64,000 nt of DNA from Hydractinia symbiolongicarpus (lineage: Eukaryota; Cnidaria; Hydrozoa; Anthoathecata; Hydractiniidae), in assembly GCF_029227915.1 (NCBI RefSeq), contig NC_079887.1, positions 10,478,001 through 10,542,000 of the forward strand, written 5' to 3'. A program made the position numbers and the translations under genes. The notes under the pieces were generated by a model. It was given only the letters and a program-made list of their open reading frames with translations. It was not told the DNA's origin and made no database searches. Of this stretch, positions 12,301-25,966 are shown piece by piece. Within the stretch, counting starts at the first letter, position 1. Every line of letters starts with the position of its first letter.

Positions 12301-15300
12301 AAACGGTCATGGAATATTCTTTCTGCACATTGCGAGAGTGAAGTGAGGTCGTTGCTCCGGTAAATAGTGACTTGTTGCTATTAACGACGATCAAGATGGC
12401 GCCTTAGTAACATACAAGCATGCCTACAACCAATATAAAAACGTTGGACCATGCTTTACAGTTCCCTCTCTCTGTCTCTCTTTTTCAGAATTACATTCTA
12501 ATTATGGAATAGATAAACTTTCTCAGATCCAACCTTGTACCCAAGTTCTTTTTCTCTGCTTATGACATAATCCGGGTAAAACAAGGAATGATGTTGCATT
12601 ATGGTATTACTAGAATAACTTTATTGAGGACGTTTCTTATTTTTAAATTCTACTATTTTTAATTACATCCTGGAATTTTGCAATTTCATATTTCCACACT
12701 ACAGCGTCTTTCTAAATTAATTGGTAGTGTGGTTACCGCATTCATATTTTCCAGTCACGATTTCCCCACTAATTATGATTAATTACAGGTGTTATTTCAT
12801 CGTCCGACCACGGTTTGTGGTGATGTCTTTTACACATGTCAAATAGATAAAGCGTAAAACATGCATTTTTTTAACCACGTGGGATACTTTCGCGCCAACA
12901 AAGCAAAGTTGTTTTTCACTTAAACTGCATTCTTTAAGAACCGTTCCTTTATGTGTAAAAATGTCTGTGTTTTGATAACTAAAGAACTGATAGAACTAAA
13001 AAAAAAACATAGGATAGAAAAACATGATGTTTAAGTTCATTTCAGGTCTAGAATTTGTCTTGTCCCAACCAAGCTCCTTTCATGCCATCCTTTGGCTTTT
13101 AATTAGCTTGGATATGCCCTGAAGATTATTATTCGTGAACATTCTCATTTTCTTGCATGCATCCAACTTAACCAGGCAACAGTTATGAAAGACGTGGGTT
13201 GACAGCTATTTCTTGCATCGAATATAAAATGTTGGACATGCATTGAATGTTTACATTTCCGTTTCTCGATTTGTTTTTGGCATTTGTAAACATAATTATT
13301 ATCAAAGTGTGGGATAATTTGCTAACTCTTTTTACTTATACTAGCTATATCATCCTTTCCAGACTACTTCGAATTTTTTTATATTTATAAGTTCCTTTTT
13401 AAGTTCTATTTTTTGTTTGTTTGTTTATTATTTTGTTTGCTTGTTTGTTTTTACTTTTGTTTCTGTTTTTCTTTTGGGAATTCAGCCAACATCCATGAAC
13501 TTCTTAATAAGTTTCGTTATACAATAAAGATATTTGTTAAGAACTTGCCAGGCCACAAATATTTCATTTGTAGATCTCTAAAACAAAAAATAATGCTAAA
13601 AACATTTTTAGATCTTTTTTTTTACAATTTTTCACAGTCTTCAACTTCGTGTCGTCCACAACAAATTATTTTAGCAATGACAAGCCTGTCAAGTTATTTT
13701 TCGTTTTCCTTGCCATCATCTCTCCATCGGAGATAGTTAATGACATGTTTCAATATAATGAACTTTCCTAATTGCAGCGTCATAAACAATAGAAAAATTT
13801 TGTTTCGTTAATGAAGAGAGTAATTGTTAACTAAATACGAGGGGAAATCGTTACAAAACCATAGCGCAAGTAAAAAGTTTGAAACAGTTTAATGATACAA
13901 CGTTAGAGTGTCAACATGCAACGCCATGTTGAAACAACAGCTCGAAATAGAAAGAAATCCTTACAGAATACTGATGGGTTTATTTTTGGAGTCAACAGTA
14001 AGGTAGGCTTTTACATTACGTCAACTCATCAATATTATTTTTGTTGATGTCATCATTTTTTTTCATTAGATGTTTATTTATACCATATTATATTTGTTTT
14101 ATTATATCACTTTACCTTACTCTATTTGATATATTTATTTAATTATGTTGATTTTCTTTTCTGATCTGTTTTGTATCAGCTAGAGATATGTTAATTAACA
14201 AGCTTAATAATACAGCGATACTATCTCCACACTTTAAAAAGAAACTGATAATTATATATACATCTATCTATTTCTTTTTGTCATATCGTTTAGTTGGTGT
14301 CTTAAATTTGACAACAAAATTATTCTGTACGTTTCCTCTCATAAAGAACAAGTTTATAAGAAACTTCAAGTCTCAACTACTACTCGCTTACTTTAGAAAT
14401 ACTAAAGTAAATTTATTGACTAACAGAGCAAAATAAAGTTATAAATTTCGAAGCACTCACTGAAATGGGTTACTCGGTATATAAAAAAGAGTTAGTCACT
14501 ACTGATTTTCTCTCAGGAATGTCCGTGTTTACTCATATCTCAGGTCTGTTCATTTCCACAGCATGGTTTCTTCTTAATTATGATAATTATGCCAAATTAT
14601 CCAAATAAAAAATGGCAATTACTTTGGGTGAAATTTTTTAATTTCGTTTCTTTGTTAGATGGTATACGCTTAACCATAACATTTTCTTCCGAGCATTGCC
14701 ATGTTACTATGGCAACATAGAGAGATACCCTTTTGTATGGCAAGCAAATAGTATCACAGGAAAGAAAGTTATTTTCGATGCAAATTGTTTTCTCAATTTT
14801 AACTGCTCACAAATTCCGGTAGTTGACAAAAAAATATTGTGTTTGTGTGAATTTTGTTTACGAGTCTTTTCTTTCCTCACTAATCTCACTTTTCATAGTT
14901 CTTAGTTCTTAAAATTATTTGAAATCCTAGGGGCTTTAACTTCATTAAAAATTATATATATATAAAAATAGTTAATGAATTAATTTTGCGATCAAAATTA
15001 ACTTTAAAAGCATACAGACACTCGCTTTTGAATACGTCGAGTATAAACAGACGGGATGTACGGAGGAAGTTTATTGAAAATGGACGAACAAAAGCGCCTT
15101 AAATTAGCGAAGGTAGGGTCTGCATGTAAGACGTCATTTTAACGCCATTCCGGGAGTGTTTTTTATATTCACCTTGCTGTATAAACTACTCACGTATCTA
15201 CTCTAGCATACACAACCTTAGCTTAGACACCACACAAGAAATAATATAAACTATTTTTTTAATAACGATTCATAAACTAAACAGAGTTCGTTATGTGGTT

Positions 15301-18300
15301 ATAATATGTTTTTAACTGATTAAGATGTATTTATCCGTTTTATATTACTTCATTTAATTTGTTGATATTTTCTGCGGAACTGCAGCCATTATGAATCATC
15401 AAAAAGTCATCTATTTTTGCAGAAAGGCTTAGTTACCTTCACGACGTCATCAATATATTAAAAGACGTCCAATATAGAAACTTGGCATCGTGGGCTTAAA
15501 TGATTAAACATGACGTCATAAAGAGGTGCATGATTTTTTTCAACATAAGAAACAGAATTCAACATCGGAGCGTTTGAAATTTCATGCTCAGCACCCTGTT
15601 TAAATTTGTGTAGCGAGAAGATTTAGACCTTAGCTAATTATTTCCACCGCCATTTGTAACGATTCAAATCCAATTAGTGTAAAAATACACTATGCTCACA
15701 ACATTACGTGCCGTCCTGTTCACAACATTACGTGCCTCCCCGTGTATCAAATGAATTGCTTCATAAGGAAGGTTAAAATGTCGTTAACAATAACTTTAGT
15801 ATTTGTTGTTCAACTGAAGACATTTTTTATCTTTTCATCTTCAAGTGTTACAACCGGTATTTAAAAGTTGAGATAAAGGCGATTGTATCGCTTTTCAGGG
15901 AATAAAATTGAAAATCACATCCCATTAAAAACGTAATTTCGAGACCACACTTTAAGACTTAATCTAACCAACCTAGGTTCCAGGAAGTTTTGACATTGGC
16001 GGGGAAAAAGCGGATTTATTATGAGGGAAACAAATCCTAGAGACGAGGATGAATTCCGATATTTTTTTTTGAAAAGGCCGCGAAATAGAATGTTACTTTT
16101 TATTTTAATAGCCTACAGCAAATTTGATTGAGGTGGTGGATCATTATTTTAAACCGTTCTAGGGAGAACATCTGAAAAATTTTATATCCATTTAAGTTTA
16201 AACAGTTGGTAAAATCAGAAATAATTTTGCTAGTTTTTCAAAAAACGGAAAGATGGTAAACAAACAACCCAAAAAAGGCAATCTCCTTATTTCACGGTCA
16301 GAAAGTAATTAACTTTAATTGTCTGTCTGACATTTGATTAATTGTGCTAATGCAAACACTGGTATTAAATTAGCAACTTTCCATAATTACTCCGTTACAA
16401 TTTAACGCCTTCCTTTAAACTCTTTGAAGTAACTAAAATAAATTGACTCGATACTTCCACAAAAATTTACGACAGGATGAACGAGCGTTATTTCTGTTGA
16501 TCGCAGGAAGTCTTGATCAACCAATTCTTATCTTATCTTACAAACATGGAGGAAAGGTTTAATAACGTGACTAGGCTAAAGTACAGTGGCGAGTTTTTAT
16601 AGCACCGGAATTCACTCTGTCTTTGATAAAAACCGAAGAGTTATTAAGAACCTGATTATCAGAATTGGCTTCAATTTAAAGAAGAAACATTTCAAAATAA
16701 AGATTTAAAACCAAAAATATATATTTTAAACCACGGCAACCGATATAGATTATTTGTAATGTGTTTACAATTAATCTGCTGCAATCTACCATTTTTATCC
16801 CACCTTGATACTTTCTTACGTCGGTTTTTCATGGTGCTTTTTCAAATGTTCTTGATCTAACTGATAGATACCACACAATGAATTTTTATGCCTAATTAAA
16901 AATAAACCACCCCAGGTCGCAATACAATTTGACAAGAAAGTAAGTTTGTGTGAAAGTGGTACCTGGGGAGGGCGTCATAAGATCACGTTTAAAATGGCGG
17001 TCGTATACAAACCGAATAGAATTATAATTTGATCAAAAAAAAAAAAAACTTTACCACAAAACCACCATTTATTTGCTTTCCCGTTAAATGTATTAATAAG
17101 AATTTATTCATGGAAAAAACTTCATATGTTAACTGTTTCTAAATTTGTTTCCATATCAATATAGTTAAGTTTTTTGAATGCTAAAATAAATCAAAAGTTT
17201 ATAAACTCTCGTTTTCTCAATGCTGTGAAGGAGCCGTACACTGAATAAATTATAAATAATTTACCCACTGTGTAATAAGGAAACACTTTCAACGTGTAGA
17301 GAAAGTCTGATGAATTTCTACGATGAGCGACAAGATTGTTATTGAGGTTTTGTGCTTGTTACGAACTTTTACTTGAAGACATACATAAGTTTTTTGATAA
17401 TTTATACTACTGGATTATAGGCATTTGACCTTTAATTTTTCAACTCTTTGTGTTAACCAAGACCCTCGTCCCCAGGTTTTTTTGCCTTTTTGATGACGGC
17501 GAAATATTAAAAATCATATCAAAAAAGGCAAAAAATCCTGGGGATGAGGGTGCGTTAACCAAGGCAACAATAAAAAACACTGAACTACCTTTAATTCGTG
17601 TATATTTTATAATTTTTTTATCATTTTTTTGTAGGGTCATTACCGACAAGCTATCGCCCTACAGTATATGGGAAGATACCCTGAAGCCCTAGCATCTTAT
17701 GCATCGGCGTTAGCACACGATGAAAAATCGCAGCAATTGTTGCAAGCCCTGGTAGAAGCTGCGTTGAAGTCACATATACAAGGTATGCTGTCTATGAAGT
17801 CACTGCATTGAATAACTTGAGAGCAATCTAGTCCCCAGGGCATATTGCACCTGGGAGCAAGTTGAATCTGTAAGATTAAATATTATGTTCTAACAAAAAT
17901 TGATCCAATTTGGTAAGATTCTGTTTTTTTTTTATTCAGCTACACTAGAACCGTTATTCGAACAACTGGACAAACTTGAAATAACAGGGAAACCATTCGC
18001 AACAGTAGCACTGATTGGTCAAGAATTATTATCTGCCAATGAAATTCAACCTGCTATAACGGTTTTAGAAAGTTCATTGCACTTGGGTACAGATGATTTG
18101 TCATTAAAAGACTCTGTGTATTCAGCCCTCAGTAGTGCGTACTGGAAAGTAGGTAATGTAAAAAGAGCCTTGCACTATATGCATCAAGATCTCCTTATTG
18201 TTGAAGGACAAAATGACAATGCTGGTACTTGTCGTGTCCATGGCAACCTAGGAAGTACGTACTACTCTCAAAATCAATACACAGAAGCACTTCACCATCA

Positions 18301-21300
18301 CCAGATGCAGCTTGAAGTTGCAAGCAAGATGAAAGATCGAGCAGCAGCTGCACAAGCTTTAACTTCTTTGGGTCACGTGTACGTTTCTATGGGTGAATAC
18401 GAAAACGCGTTAGCCAGTCATAAACGTTGTGCGTTACTAAGGCAACAAATTAACGACAATTTGTCCGAATCCAGAGAACTGGAAAACGTTGGAACGGTTT
18501 ACGCTTTGATGGAAGACTTTGAAAATGCAACTCAGTGTCAGGAAGAAAGTTTGCGTGTGGCAAGAACCCTTAAAAATCCTGTTGAAGTTTGTCGAGCTAT
18601 GGCTACGTTAGGGAGTTTGTATCAAAACAACAGAAAATATGAAAACGCTGTAAAAATATTCCAAGAAATGTTAAATATAGCTCAAGAAATTGCAGACGCT
18701 CATATTCAATGCAGAGCTTTGTCTGGTCTTGGAAATGCATTTCGAATGCAAAACAACATTGCAGCTGCTGAGCGTTGTCATGAGCAGCAACTTAAAATTG
18801 CAATCGATATTAAAGATCGAACAATGGAAAGTCGCGCTCAGTGCAATCTGGGAGTGACGTACCAGCACAAAGGGGAATACGAGAAAGCATTAGAGTTTCA
18901 CAAAGCTCATTTAAGTTCGTGTCGTAAACTTGCCGATAAAGAAGGAGAAAGTAGAGCGTACGGTAACATCGGCAATGCTTATCAATCGCTAGGACAATTT
19001 GAGCGTGCTATTAAATATCATAAGTTAGGACTTTCTGCAGTAAGAGATTTAAAAGATCAACTTTCTGAAGCTACGTTACATGGTAATCTCGCAGTTGCTT
19101 TTCAATCCTTGAAATTGAATGACGAAGCTTTGGAGCATTACAAAGAACATTTAACTATCGCTAAAGATGTAAATGATTTACGATCAGAATGCATCGCAGA
19201 AAGCAATTTAGGTAAGAAGTATTTACGGTTTAAAAACTATTTTTTAGTAAAAACAAATCGAAATCAATAACAGCCCTTTACAATTTTTTCTTCTTATATT
19301 TATATTTCTTTCTTATCGGTCCTCTTTCACGTCCTCTGTATACTAACTTCCGCTCTTAACGACGACTGTATTTAGCATCATGTTTTAAATGCCATCTGTC
19401 AAATTTTTATATACAAACACTTATTACGCCTGTTTGTGACTTAACGCCCAAATCAACGCCATTTTAGCGTATACAACGATTAAATCTCCCTGTTTACATT
19501 TTATTTTTTGTTTTGTTCAGGGAATTTCTTCAGCACTTCAAACAAATTTGAAGACGCAGTGCACCATTTTGAAAACTATTTATCCGTGGCCGAAAAGCTG
19601 CAAGATAAACAAGAGATGTGTAAGGCTTCACATAACTTAGCATACGCGTACTATCAACTTCAAAATTATAACGATTCTATTGAATATTACGAACAAAATA
19701 TATCACTAGCGTACGACCTCGACGATCGAGAATCGCTTCAGATGGCCTACTGTAATTTAGGTTTAGCATACTTAGCTATGAACGACTACGAAAAGGCTGT
19801 GCGCTGCCAAAAATTATTTTTAGCTTCAGCTAGAGAGAAGAAGAACATTTTAAGTGTATGTAAAGCGCTGGGAAATTTAGGAACAATTTACATAAAAATG
19901 GGTGACACTGAAGAAGGTTTAAATTTCTTTTACGAGCAAGTACAATCTGCTGACAAGAGCAATCTATCGTATCTTCAAGCTGATTGCTATCATCGACTTG
20001 CGAAAGTCTTGGAAGACGACCAAAAATACGACGAAGCGATAATAAAATACGAGAGGGAATTATCTTACCGCCGACAGCTTAAGAAAGAGATTATCCCTTT
20101 TTGTAATGCTGTTAAATCGTATTCTAACATGTTGGAAAAATTAGGCAGGTTTAACGATGCTTATCGATTATATTGCGAGATGTTTCAAGTAACAAAGAAA
20201 CACGCTAACGTAGAGTTGTGCCGTGAGACGTGCTATTTGATGGGACAAGTTAACATAAAGATGGGAAAGTACGAAAAAGCTATATCAGCTTTTCGTTTGC
20301 AACTGGAATGCGTGAATGATTTTATAGAGGATTCCATAGACGCTGGCCGTATACATGTTTTTATTAGTGATTGCTATCTTCACCTAGAAGATATCGAGAA
20401 TGCGATTCAACATCTATTGCAGTATCAAGAAATTGCCACCAAACTAATGCACCACGAAGATGAAAACGAATCGTTAAAAAAATTGAGTCAAATTCACAGT
20501 GATAATGGAAATTATCAAGACGCTTTAATGTTTTCAGAAAAGCGATTGATATGTACGCAAGAGCTTACAAACTGCGACATGTGTGAAGCGTACAGAGACG
20601 TCGCGACGTATCACTCGCTATTGGAAAACTACGACACTGCTATATCGTACTATGAACAATTACTAAAAATAGCACGTGAGGCTTGTTTAGTTGGAATGGA
20701 GTATGAAGCGTATAAGGGACTGGGAACTACATATAGCAAAATAAAGGACTTTGAGAAAGCACTTCATTCGTTTTCAAATGCAGCAGAAAAAGCAAACGCA
20801 CTCGAGGATCTCCACCGGAGAGCTGAATCCTTTTTGAAAGTAGGAGATGCTCAACAGTTGACTGGAAATAAAGAAGAAGCTTTGAAATATTTCTTAGAAG
20901 CGCTAGAAACATCAGAACAACTTCAGTCGAAATTGTTAAAAGTACAGACTTGCGGTCGAATTGGAAAGCTACATCATTTGTTAGCGAACCCCGCAGAAGC
21001 TACTTCATATCTGTGCATAGCTGCTACGTGTTCGGAAGAGTTAGAGGATAGTGATGAAAAAATTAAAGCATTTTGTAGGTTAGGGTTGCAGTTATACTTT
21101 GAAAAACAATTTGAAGAATCGGAAAAATATTTTGAAAAAGTCATCACACTCATTGAGGAATCAGACGAGGTCAAAATTTCTATCATGAAAGAAGACATTC
21201 TGCAGTTTGTGTTGGCCTCTTATCAAATGCTTCAGAAAGTTTTAATTCTTTTGAAAAAGCCATTAGAAGCTTTGTTTGTGGCGGAGAAAGCCAACAGTAT

Positions 21301-24300
21301 CAACTTAGAACTCCTATTAAAACGAACTGGTGTAAAAGCTCACGTACGCATCCCGTTGTATGAAAAGTTTTTGCAGCGCATTGACAACTTGGGAACAACT
21401 GCGTGTTTTTATTCAATTGCAGTTGGTCAACTATACTGTTGGTTATTACGACCAGGAAAAGGTTGTGTAAAATTCTGGAAGCAACGTATTATTGAGAAAT
21501 ACACAGATAATAACTTACCATCATTGGATTTGGACGATCTTGTATTGCATTCCTTCCACGACGCGTGTGATACCTTGAACGGTTACGTAGCAGGACTACG
21601 AAAAAGTTTAGACGTCCAGGACCACGCCCAACGCTTATCAGATAGGACACAAAGCTTTGCATCGAACATCGAAATAATCGATCGAAGACAGCATCGCAAG
21701 TCGAGAATTGGACGCCCTGTGGTTATGTCAAGCTTAATGGATACGTCATTGAATTATCAATTTCGTTACAAGACTCCAGAAAAAACGTACTATGAACATA
21801 AACCAAATAAAAATTATAACTGGCACTTAGAAGCACCTGTGGAGGAGATTTACAAACTTCTTGTTTCACAGACAGATGCGTATTTTGACGAGTTAAGAGA
21901 AGGGGGAGAGTTGATAGAAAATACGGTTGATTTAACTTTAGTCATACCACGTGAGCTTTCGTTAGTTCCGTTTATGTTATTAAAAGGTGAAAATTATGAA
22001 AAGTATTTTTGTGAAAGATACAACCTATCTCACAGTCCAACTTTGTTTTGGCTACTCGACAATCGCTTTGATCGAGTCAACGTCGAGAACATGGAGATTG
22101 ATGACAACGAAAATATATTCGTGTTCGGAGGACATGATGATCATTCTACAGAAGAAGCGACAAGTGTTGCACGTATTTTTGGTTCTTCTGCCACACTCGG
22201 TAGCAGTGGTCACACAATCAGAGAGGAAATAATGGCTCGCATGTCGCGTAGTACAGTATGTCATCTGTCCACGGACGTAGCATGGCAAAAGCCGTCCCTT
22301 GTCTTTCCGTATAAGGATATCACTCAAGATTTTGCACGCAGCGACTTTTCTGATCCAGATATCGAAGATCTTTGTCCTGATGATCGTGTCGGTTCGCCAG
22401 GCTTAAATGATATTTTCATGTCAGTGCGAGATATCTCCGAAATCAACTTCAACGCGAACCTTCTTACTTTCGGAATTGCACCCTCTGGGGGATACTCGGA
22501 TCCGATATGTGCTGACGGTCTACATTTACTAGTGACATCACTACTCATGACAGGTTGTAAGACTATACTCACATCGCTATGGCCCATTCCGACGAATGCT
22601 AGAAGGTATTTCTTGCAAAATTTCTACCAGTTCTACAACCGAGGTATTCCAGCTTATGAAGCGTGCAGTAAAGCTATTCAACTGATGCGAAATTCTGAAG
22701 ATTTTCATCATCCGTCTAACTGGGCAGGATTTATCATCTACGGTCAAAACAGCAAGCTGTATCGCAAAACACAATCGTTCACCAATGCCTTACACGAATT
22801 TCTAGAGAAACCAAATAGAGATGCAATTAAAGTTATTTTACATTTAGTAAGTGAAACCATACGTATCTTTTTTCTTTTTTTCTAAGTACTGGTATACCAC
22901 TTTAACAATAGGACTAACACAATTTCAATCCACATAAAATAATAAACTGCGCCCTGCTACATCTTTAGATTGAAAAGGCGCGCCAACGATTATCTCAAGA
23001 TCGACGTTCATCATTGTATGTTGCAGAATCAAGTATAACAAAGAAGATACAAAGCCCGGAAGTAGCTTGGAGACCAATGTTGATTGCTTTAGGATTTCGA
23101 TTCGAAAAAGCGCACAATAGTTTACCGGATTCCGTCTTCTTTCCTGGACACGAGTACGGAGAAGCGCTCAATAGCAGCAGTAACACATTATATGCGTTCT
23201 TAGGTATACATTAATTTTATTTACTTTCGTTTTGCTGCAATGGTTGCGTTGCCTTTATACACCAATCTTTAACTTTTAAGAGTTTTTCACAAGCACTGTT
23301 GTTGATTTACGCTCATTCCCAGGAAATTTTTGCTTTAGTAGTAACGAAGCTCTGGGCATGAAGTGATTTTTTTTTTTTTTACTCTTTTTAAATCTATAGT
23401 AAATCACCATCATTTTTACTTTAGGTTTAAGTCGAAATGGCTTAGATGCAATAGCTAAGTTGAAATCCGCGAAAAATCTCGGCGGGCAACTGGTTAACAT
23501 GGTAAGTCACGATAACTTATAACCAGGCTTCGTTGTCATGGTAATGACGTGTTTGTAACAACAATGCCCTTCACGTTTTAGTTCCAACAAGTGTTGTATT
23601 ACTTCAATCAAGATATGTCGAACGTGCAAGTTCCATTCCAACTGCCACTTTGGAGAACACCCGGGTGTCATGAGTTTTTATCATCATTGGGATTTGACGT
23701 TATGGGCGTGGGAAAAACAGAAGTAATGTTGAGGTCTGGAAAAATAACCATGAGAAGACCGATACAATGTGCTCTACAAGCTGTCCTAGATTTATTTGGT
23801 AAGTTTTATAATAATTATGTTCAATCTAGGGATCAGTCTCCATACTTGGTTTGACAGTCTTTATCAAGAGACCAAAAGAGACATTGTTGTTCAGTATTTA
23901 TACACAATCTATTTCCTTGACCTCTTCGCTTCTTAGTGGCACTTCGTTTTCTGAAATCCGCCGCTTCGGATTGTCCTTAGTTCAGATGATATAAAGATTC
24001 ATTTCCAATGTTCTAAAATTAGATTTATTGAATTGATTAACACAAACTTTTTATCTTTTGTAGAACTGGATGAAGAAGGCAACGAAGACCATATGTTGAC
24101 ATCAGTCAATAAGGCGTATTCCGAAATGTACATAAAGTCGTCGCAAGGCACGTTGGGAAAGAAAACAAAATCGGAAACCAACCTGCACGCAATCAACGGA
24201 AAAAGCTCTCTGCAACGAACAAAATCAAACGAAATCCTTGAACAAAAAAATCGATTTAATAGATCAACTAACGATTTAACAAGGAATTCAATTAAATCAG

Positions 24301-25590
24301 ATAGTGGAAATAGCTATCTCAACTCTGATCTTGGCTTGTTTAGTTCGAAAGAGTCCAAGAATATCAATGAAAATTCCGGTGGAGCAGTGAGGCGATTGCG
24401 TGCGAAGACGCAAGAACTTATCGATTACGAAGGTACACCAAAGAAAAAGTTATCGATATATGGGTTAAAAACCGACATGAAATCCGATATGAAACGATAC
24501 GGCACGATGGAGAAACTTGATGTAAGCGACCTTGTCATGAAAGAAGACGTTAGCGATGATAGCGATGACGAATGGCGCCAACCAATAAGTTTCTATCCTG
24601 AAAGTTTAGATGGGATGCGATCACCGGACGTCTTTGATGACGAAGATATTGAACATTTCTCCAAATACTTTAAAAACGGTTCCTTCTCGGCAAAAAGAAG
24701 GCGCTCACTCACACGAAGTTTTAGTAACGCTAGTCGAAGTAGTGCAACAGATTCTCTCAAATCAAATCGATCAAACGAAAAACTACGCCATGTTTTATCA
24801 GATGCAAGCGATACCAGTTCTTTCGCGCAAAATTACCTCACGCAAAATAAAGAACAGCTTCAGCGAGAACACTCTACTAGTTCAGAAGGTAAAGCTATTT
24901 TCTGTAATTTCATACCTGCATATCAAAGTCTTTTATTTGTAAAACGTTCTTAACGTTTGTATTTCTTCTGCAGAATCGAAACCTTCTACGCCAAGAAGAT
25001 CTCGAGCAGGAAGTGAGGACGACATGTTCAAAGACGAGTCAACAAAACAGAAGATGCCGCCAGAATGGAGACGTCTCCACTTAAATACTGGTTACTTTGA
25101 TGCAAACAGCCCTATCAAAACCACCACGATCAGGGAATCTCTCAGTATTGATTCAGGTGTGTCGTCGGCAGACAGTGGCCGACACACACGTCAAACGTCA
25201 GGAGGACTTCAAGATTTCGAAATTTTATCAACAGGTTCGCCTAAAGGTTCCCCAGAACAAACGAGAAATGGTAAAGCATTGGAAAGCTCAGATGAATCTG
25301 ATCAAACGAAAAAGAAAGGTTGGTTTAAAATATTCAACAAGAAAAAAAGACATTCGATTGGAAATTTACTTGACACTGAACAGTTAGACAGTCTAAGTGT
25401 AGAGAAACATGATTCGAAAAAAAGATATTCAGACTCCCCTCTCTTGCTATCACCGAAACAAAATAACGAACGGAAAAAAAATCATCGTAAGAGCGAAGGC
25501 GATATTAACTATAATTTGAAGCATTCCGTCACACCTCCTGATTATGGTAACCACCTGACTCCAAATGGAGTTGAGATGTCTCTGTGTTAA
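3385..25590 (+). CDS. TTC28: TTC28-like tetratricopeptide repeat / CHAT domain protein
   Basis: Proposed exons: 3385-3405, 7250-7525, 17635-17782, 17940-19211, 19521-22846, 22969-23203, 23425-23501, 23582-23798, 24064-24888, 24974-25590. Every junction is GT..AG and phases agree, giving 7014 nt or 2337 residues (human TTC28 is about 2480). The N-terminal TPR block lies in exons 2-3 (NRSAAY, then ALQYMGRYPEALASYASAL). Exons 4-5 carry a long array of ~40-residue LGN-type TPRs (NLGxxY...A...H...A). A CHAT domain lies at about 1350-1660, ending in HPSNWAGF. The conserved LWRTPGCHEFLSSLGFD block is in exon 8. The tail from about 1858 is Ser/Lys-rich and probably disordered. In vertebrates TTC28 acts at the midzone and midbody in cytokinesis. 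The catalytic residues of CHAT are absent, so a scaffold role is inferred. Exon 1 (seven codons) is the weakest part: it is supported only by an ATG, phase and a donor. Confidence 0.9.
5980..6170. repeat. Degenerate pyrimidine-rich tandem repeat, ~12-bp unit
   Basis: Roughly fifteen imperfect copies of a unit like TTTGTCTCTCAG lie in TTC28 intron 1. The strand is strongly C/T biased. No coding sense. Confidence 0.75.
6746..6801. repeat. Perfect inverted repeat, 26-bp arms, 4-nt loop
   Basis: The left arm 6746-6771 is exactly complementary to the right arm 6776-6801, with loop AGCC at 6772-6775. The flanking bases 6745 and 6802 do not pair, so the palindrome is sharply bounded. It lies in TTC28 intron 1, about 450 bp upstream of exon 2. 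Confidence 0.95.
8165..8304. repeat. GC-rich foldback element with nested stems
   Basis: The outer arms 8165-8190 and 8213-8235 are near-complementary (TGTTCATAT..AGCCCGC against GCGGGCTGC..ATATGAACA). Inside, GAGTCAGCC (8179-8187) pairs with GGCTGACTC (8198-8206), which competes with the outer stem. A perfect 12-bp palindrome CCGGTTAACCGG follows at 8293-8304. The block is much richer in G+C than its surroundings, as expected for an inserted MITE-like element. Confidence 0.7.
13916..14002 (+). other. Candidate alternative first exon of TTC28 (a)
   Basis: An ATG opens a 29-codon stretch that ends exactly at an AAG|GTAGGC donor in phase 0, the phase required by exon 3 at 17635. It would give an N-terminally different isoform lacking the first TPRs of exon 2. 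It rests on phase and donor only, and chance is a real possibility. Confidence 0.2.
15056..15112 (+). other. Candidate alternative first exon of TTC28 (b)
   Basis: An ATG followed by 19 codons (starting MYGGSLLKMDEQ) ends at AAG|GTAGGG in phase 0 and can join exon 3 in frame. The peptide is Lys/Leu-rich and helix-like. There is no transcript evidence, so it is only a candidate. Confidence 0.25.
17452..17559. mobile_element. Foldback MITE, CCTCGTCCCCAGG family
   Basis: Arms of about 42 bp (17452-17494 and 17518-17559) are inverted and nearly complementary, including GTTAAC at the outer ends, CCTCGTCCCCAGG / CCTGGGGATGAGG, and the T-run / A-run with GCCTTTTTGAT. The copy ends only 75 bp before TTC28 exon 3, so it lies near the branch-point and polypyrimidine region. 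Confidence 0.8.
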
Positions 25591-25687
25591 AAAAACACGA
25601 AATCATGCTGATTTTACGACGACGATTTATGATCGATTTTATCATATATGATTTAATTTATTATACAATTAAATATTATTTTGAAAA

Positions 25688-25966
25688 AATAAAATATTTT
25701 TCGCGCTTTAATGTTTCTGCTAAAACTCTTAAAAGTCTTGAAATGTTCTCACCATGTCGTGACAAGTAGGAATATTTTCAAAATAACAAACAATTGCTGG
25801 TGAACTAGATTCATGAATAAAAATGGCGCATTAAAAGCAGCGCATTCTTAAAATGGCGCGTATTAGCGTAACGTTTGTATATGTTGTAAATATACATTTT
25901 CATATATACTAGTTTTATTATATGATTGTATTCATATGTATAGCAGTTAAAAACTTATTAAATAAA
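25688..25966 (+). other. TTC28 poly(A) signal candidates
   Basis: AATAAA occurs at 25688-25693 and 25961-25966, about 100 and 370 nt after the stop codon. Either could define the TTC28 3' end. Confidence 0.45.

Larger units (their letters stand above)
7526..17634. other. TTC28 intron 2 (10.1 kb)
   Basis: Long AT-rich intron between the two exons of the N-terminal TPR block. Apart from the foldback elements, a TTTG-rich tract (about 13408-13470) and a short direct duplication near 15692-15738 (two copies of a ~20-bp CACAACATTACGTGCC-type unit), no gene could be supported. Two short ATG-initiated stretches end in good donors and would splice in phase to exon 3 (13916-14002 and 15056-15112). 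Confidence 0.5.

Noticed and set aside
12390-12410. AAGATGGCGCC as a YY1-type promoter or start codon
   Set aside because: The ATG meets a stop after two more codons, and there is no other promoter evidence in mid-intron.
13413-13736. 107-codon ORF
   Set aside because: Starts in a TTTG-rich tract and has no domain-like pattern; lies in TTC28 intron 2.
22052-22587. Minus-strand ORFs across the TTC28 CHAT region
   Set aside because: Antisense shadows of a long conserved exon.
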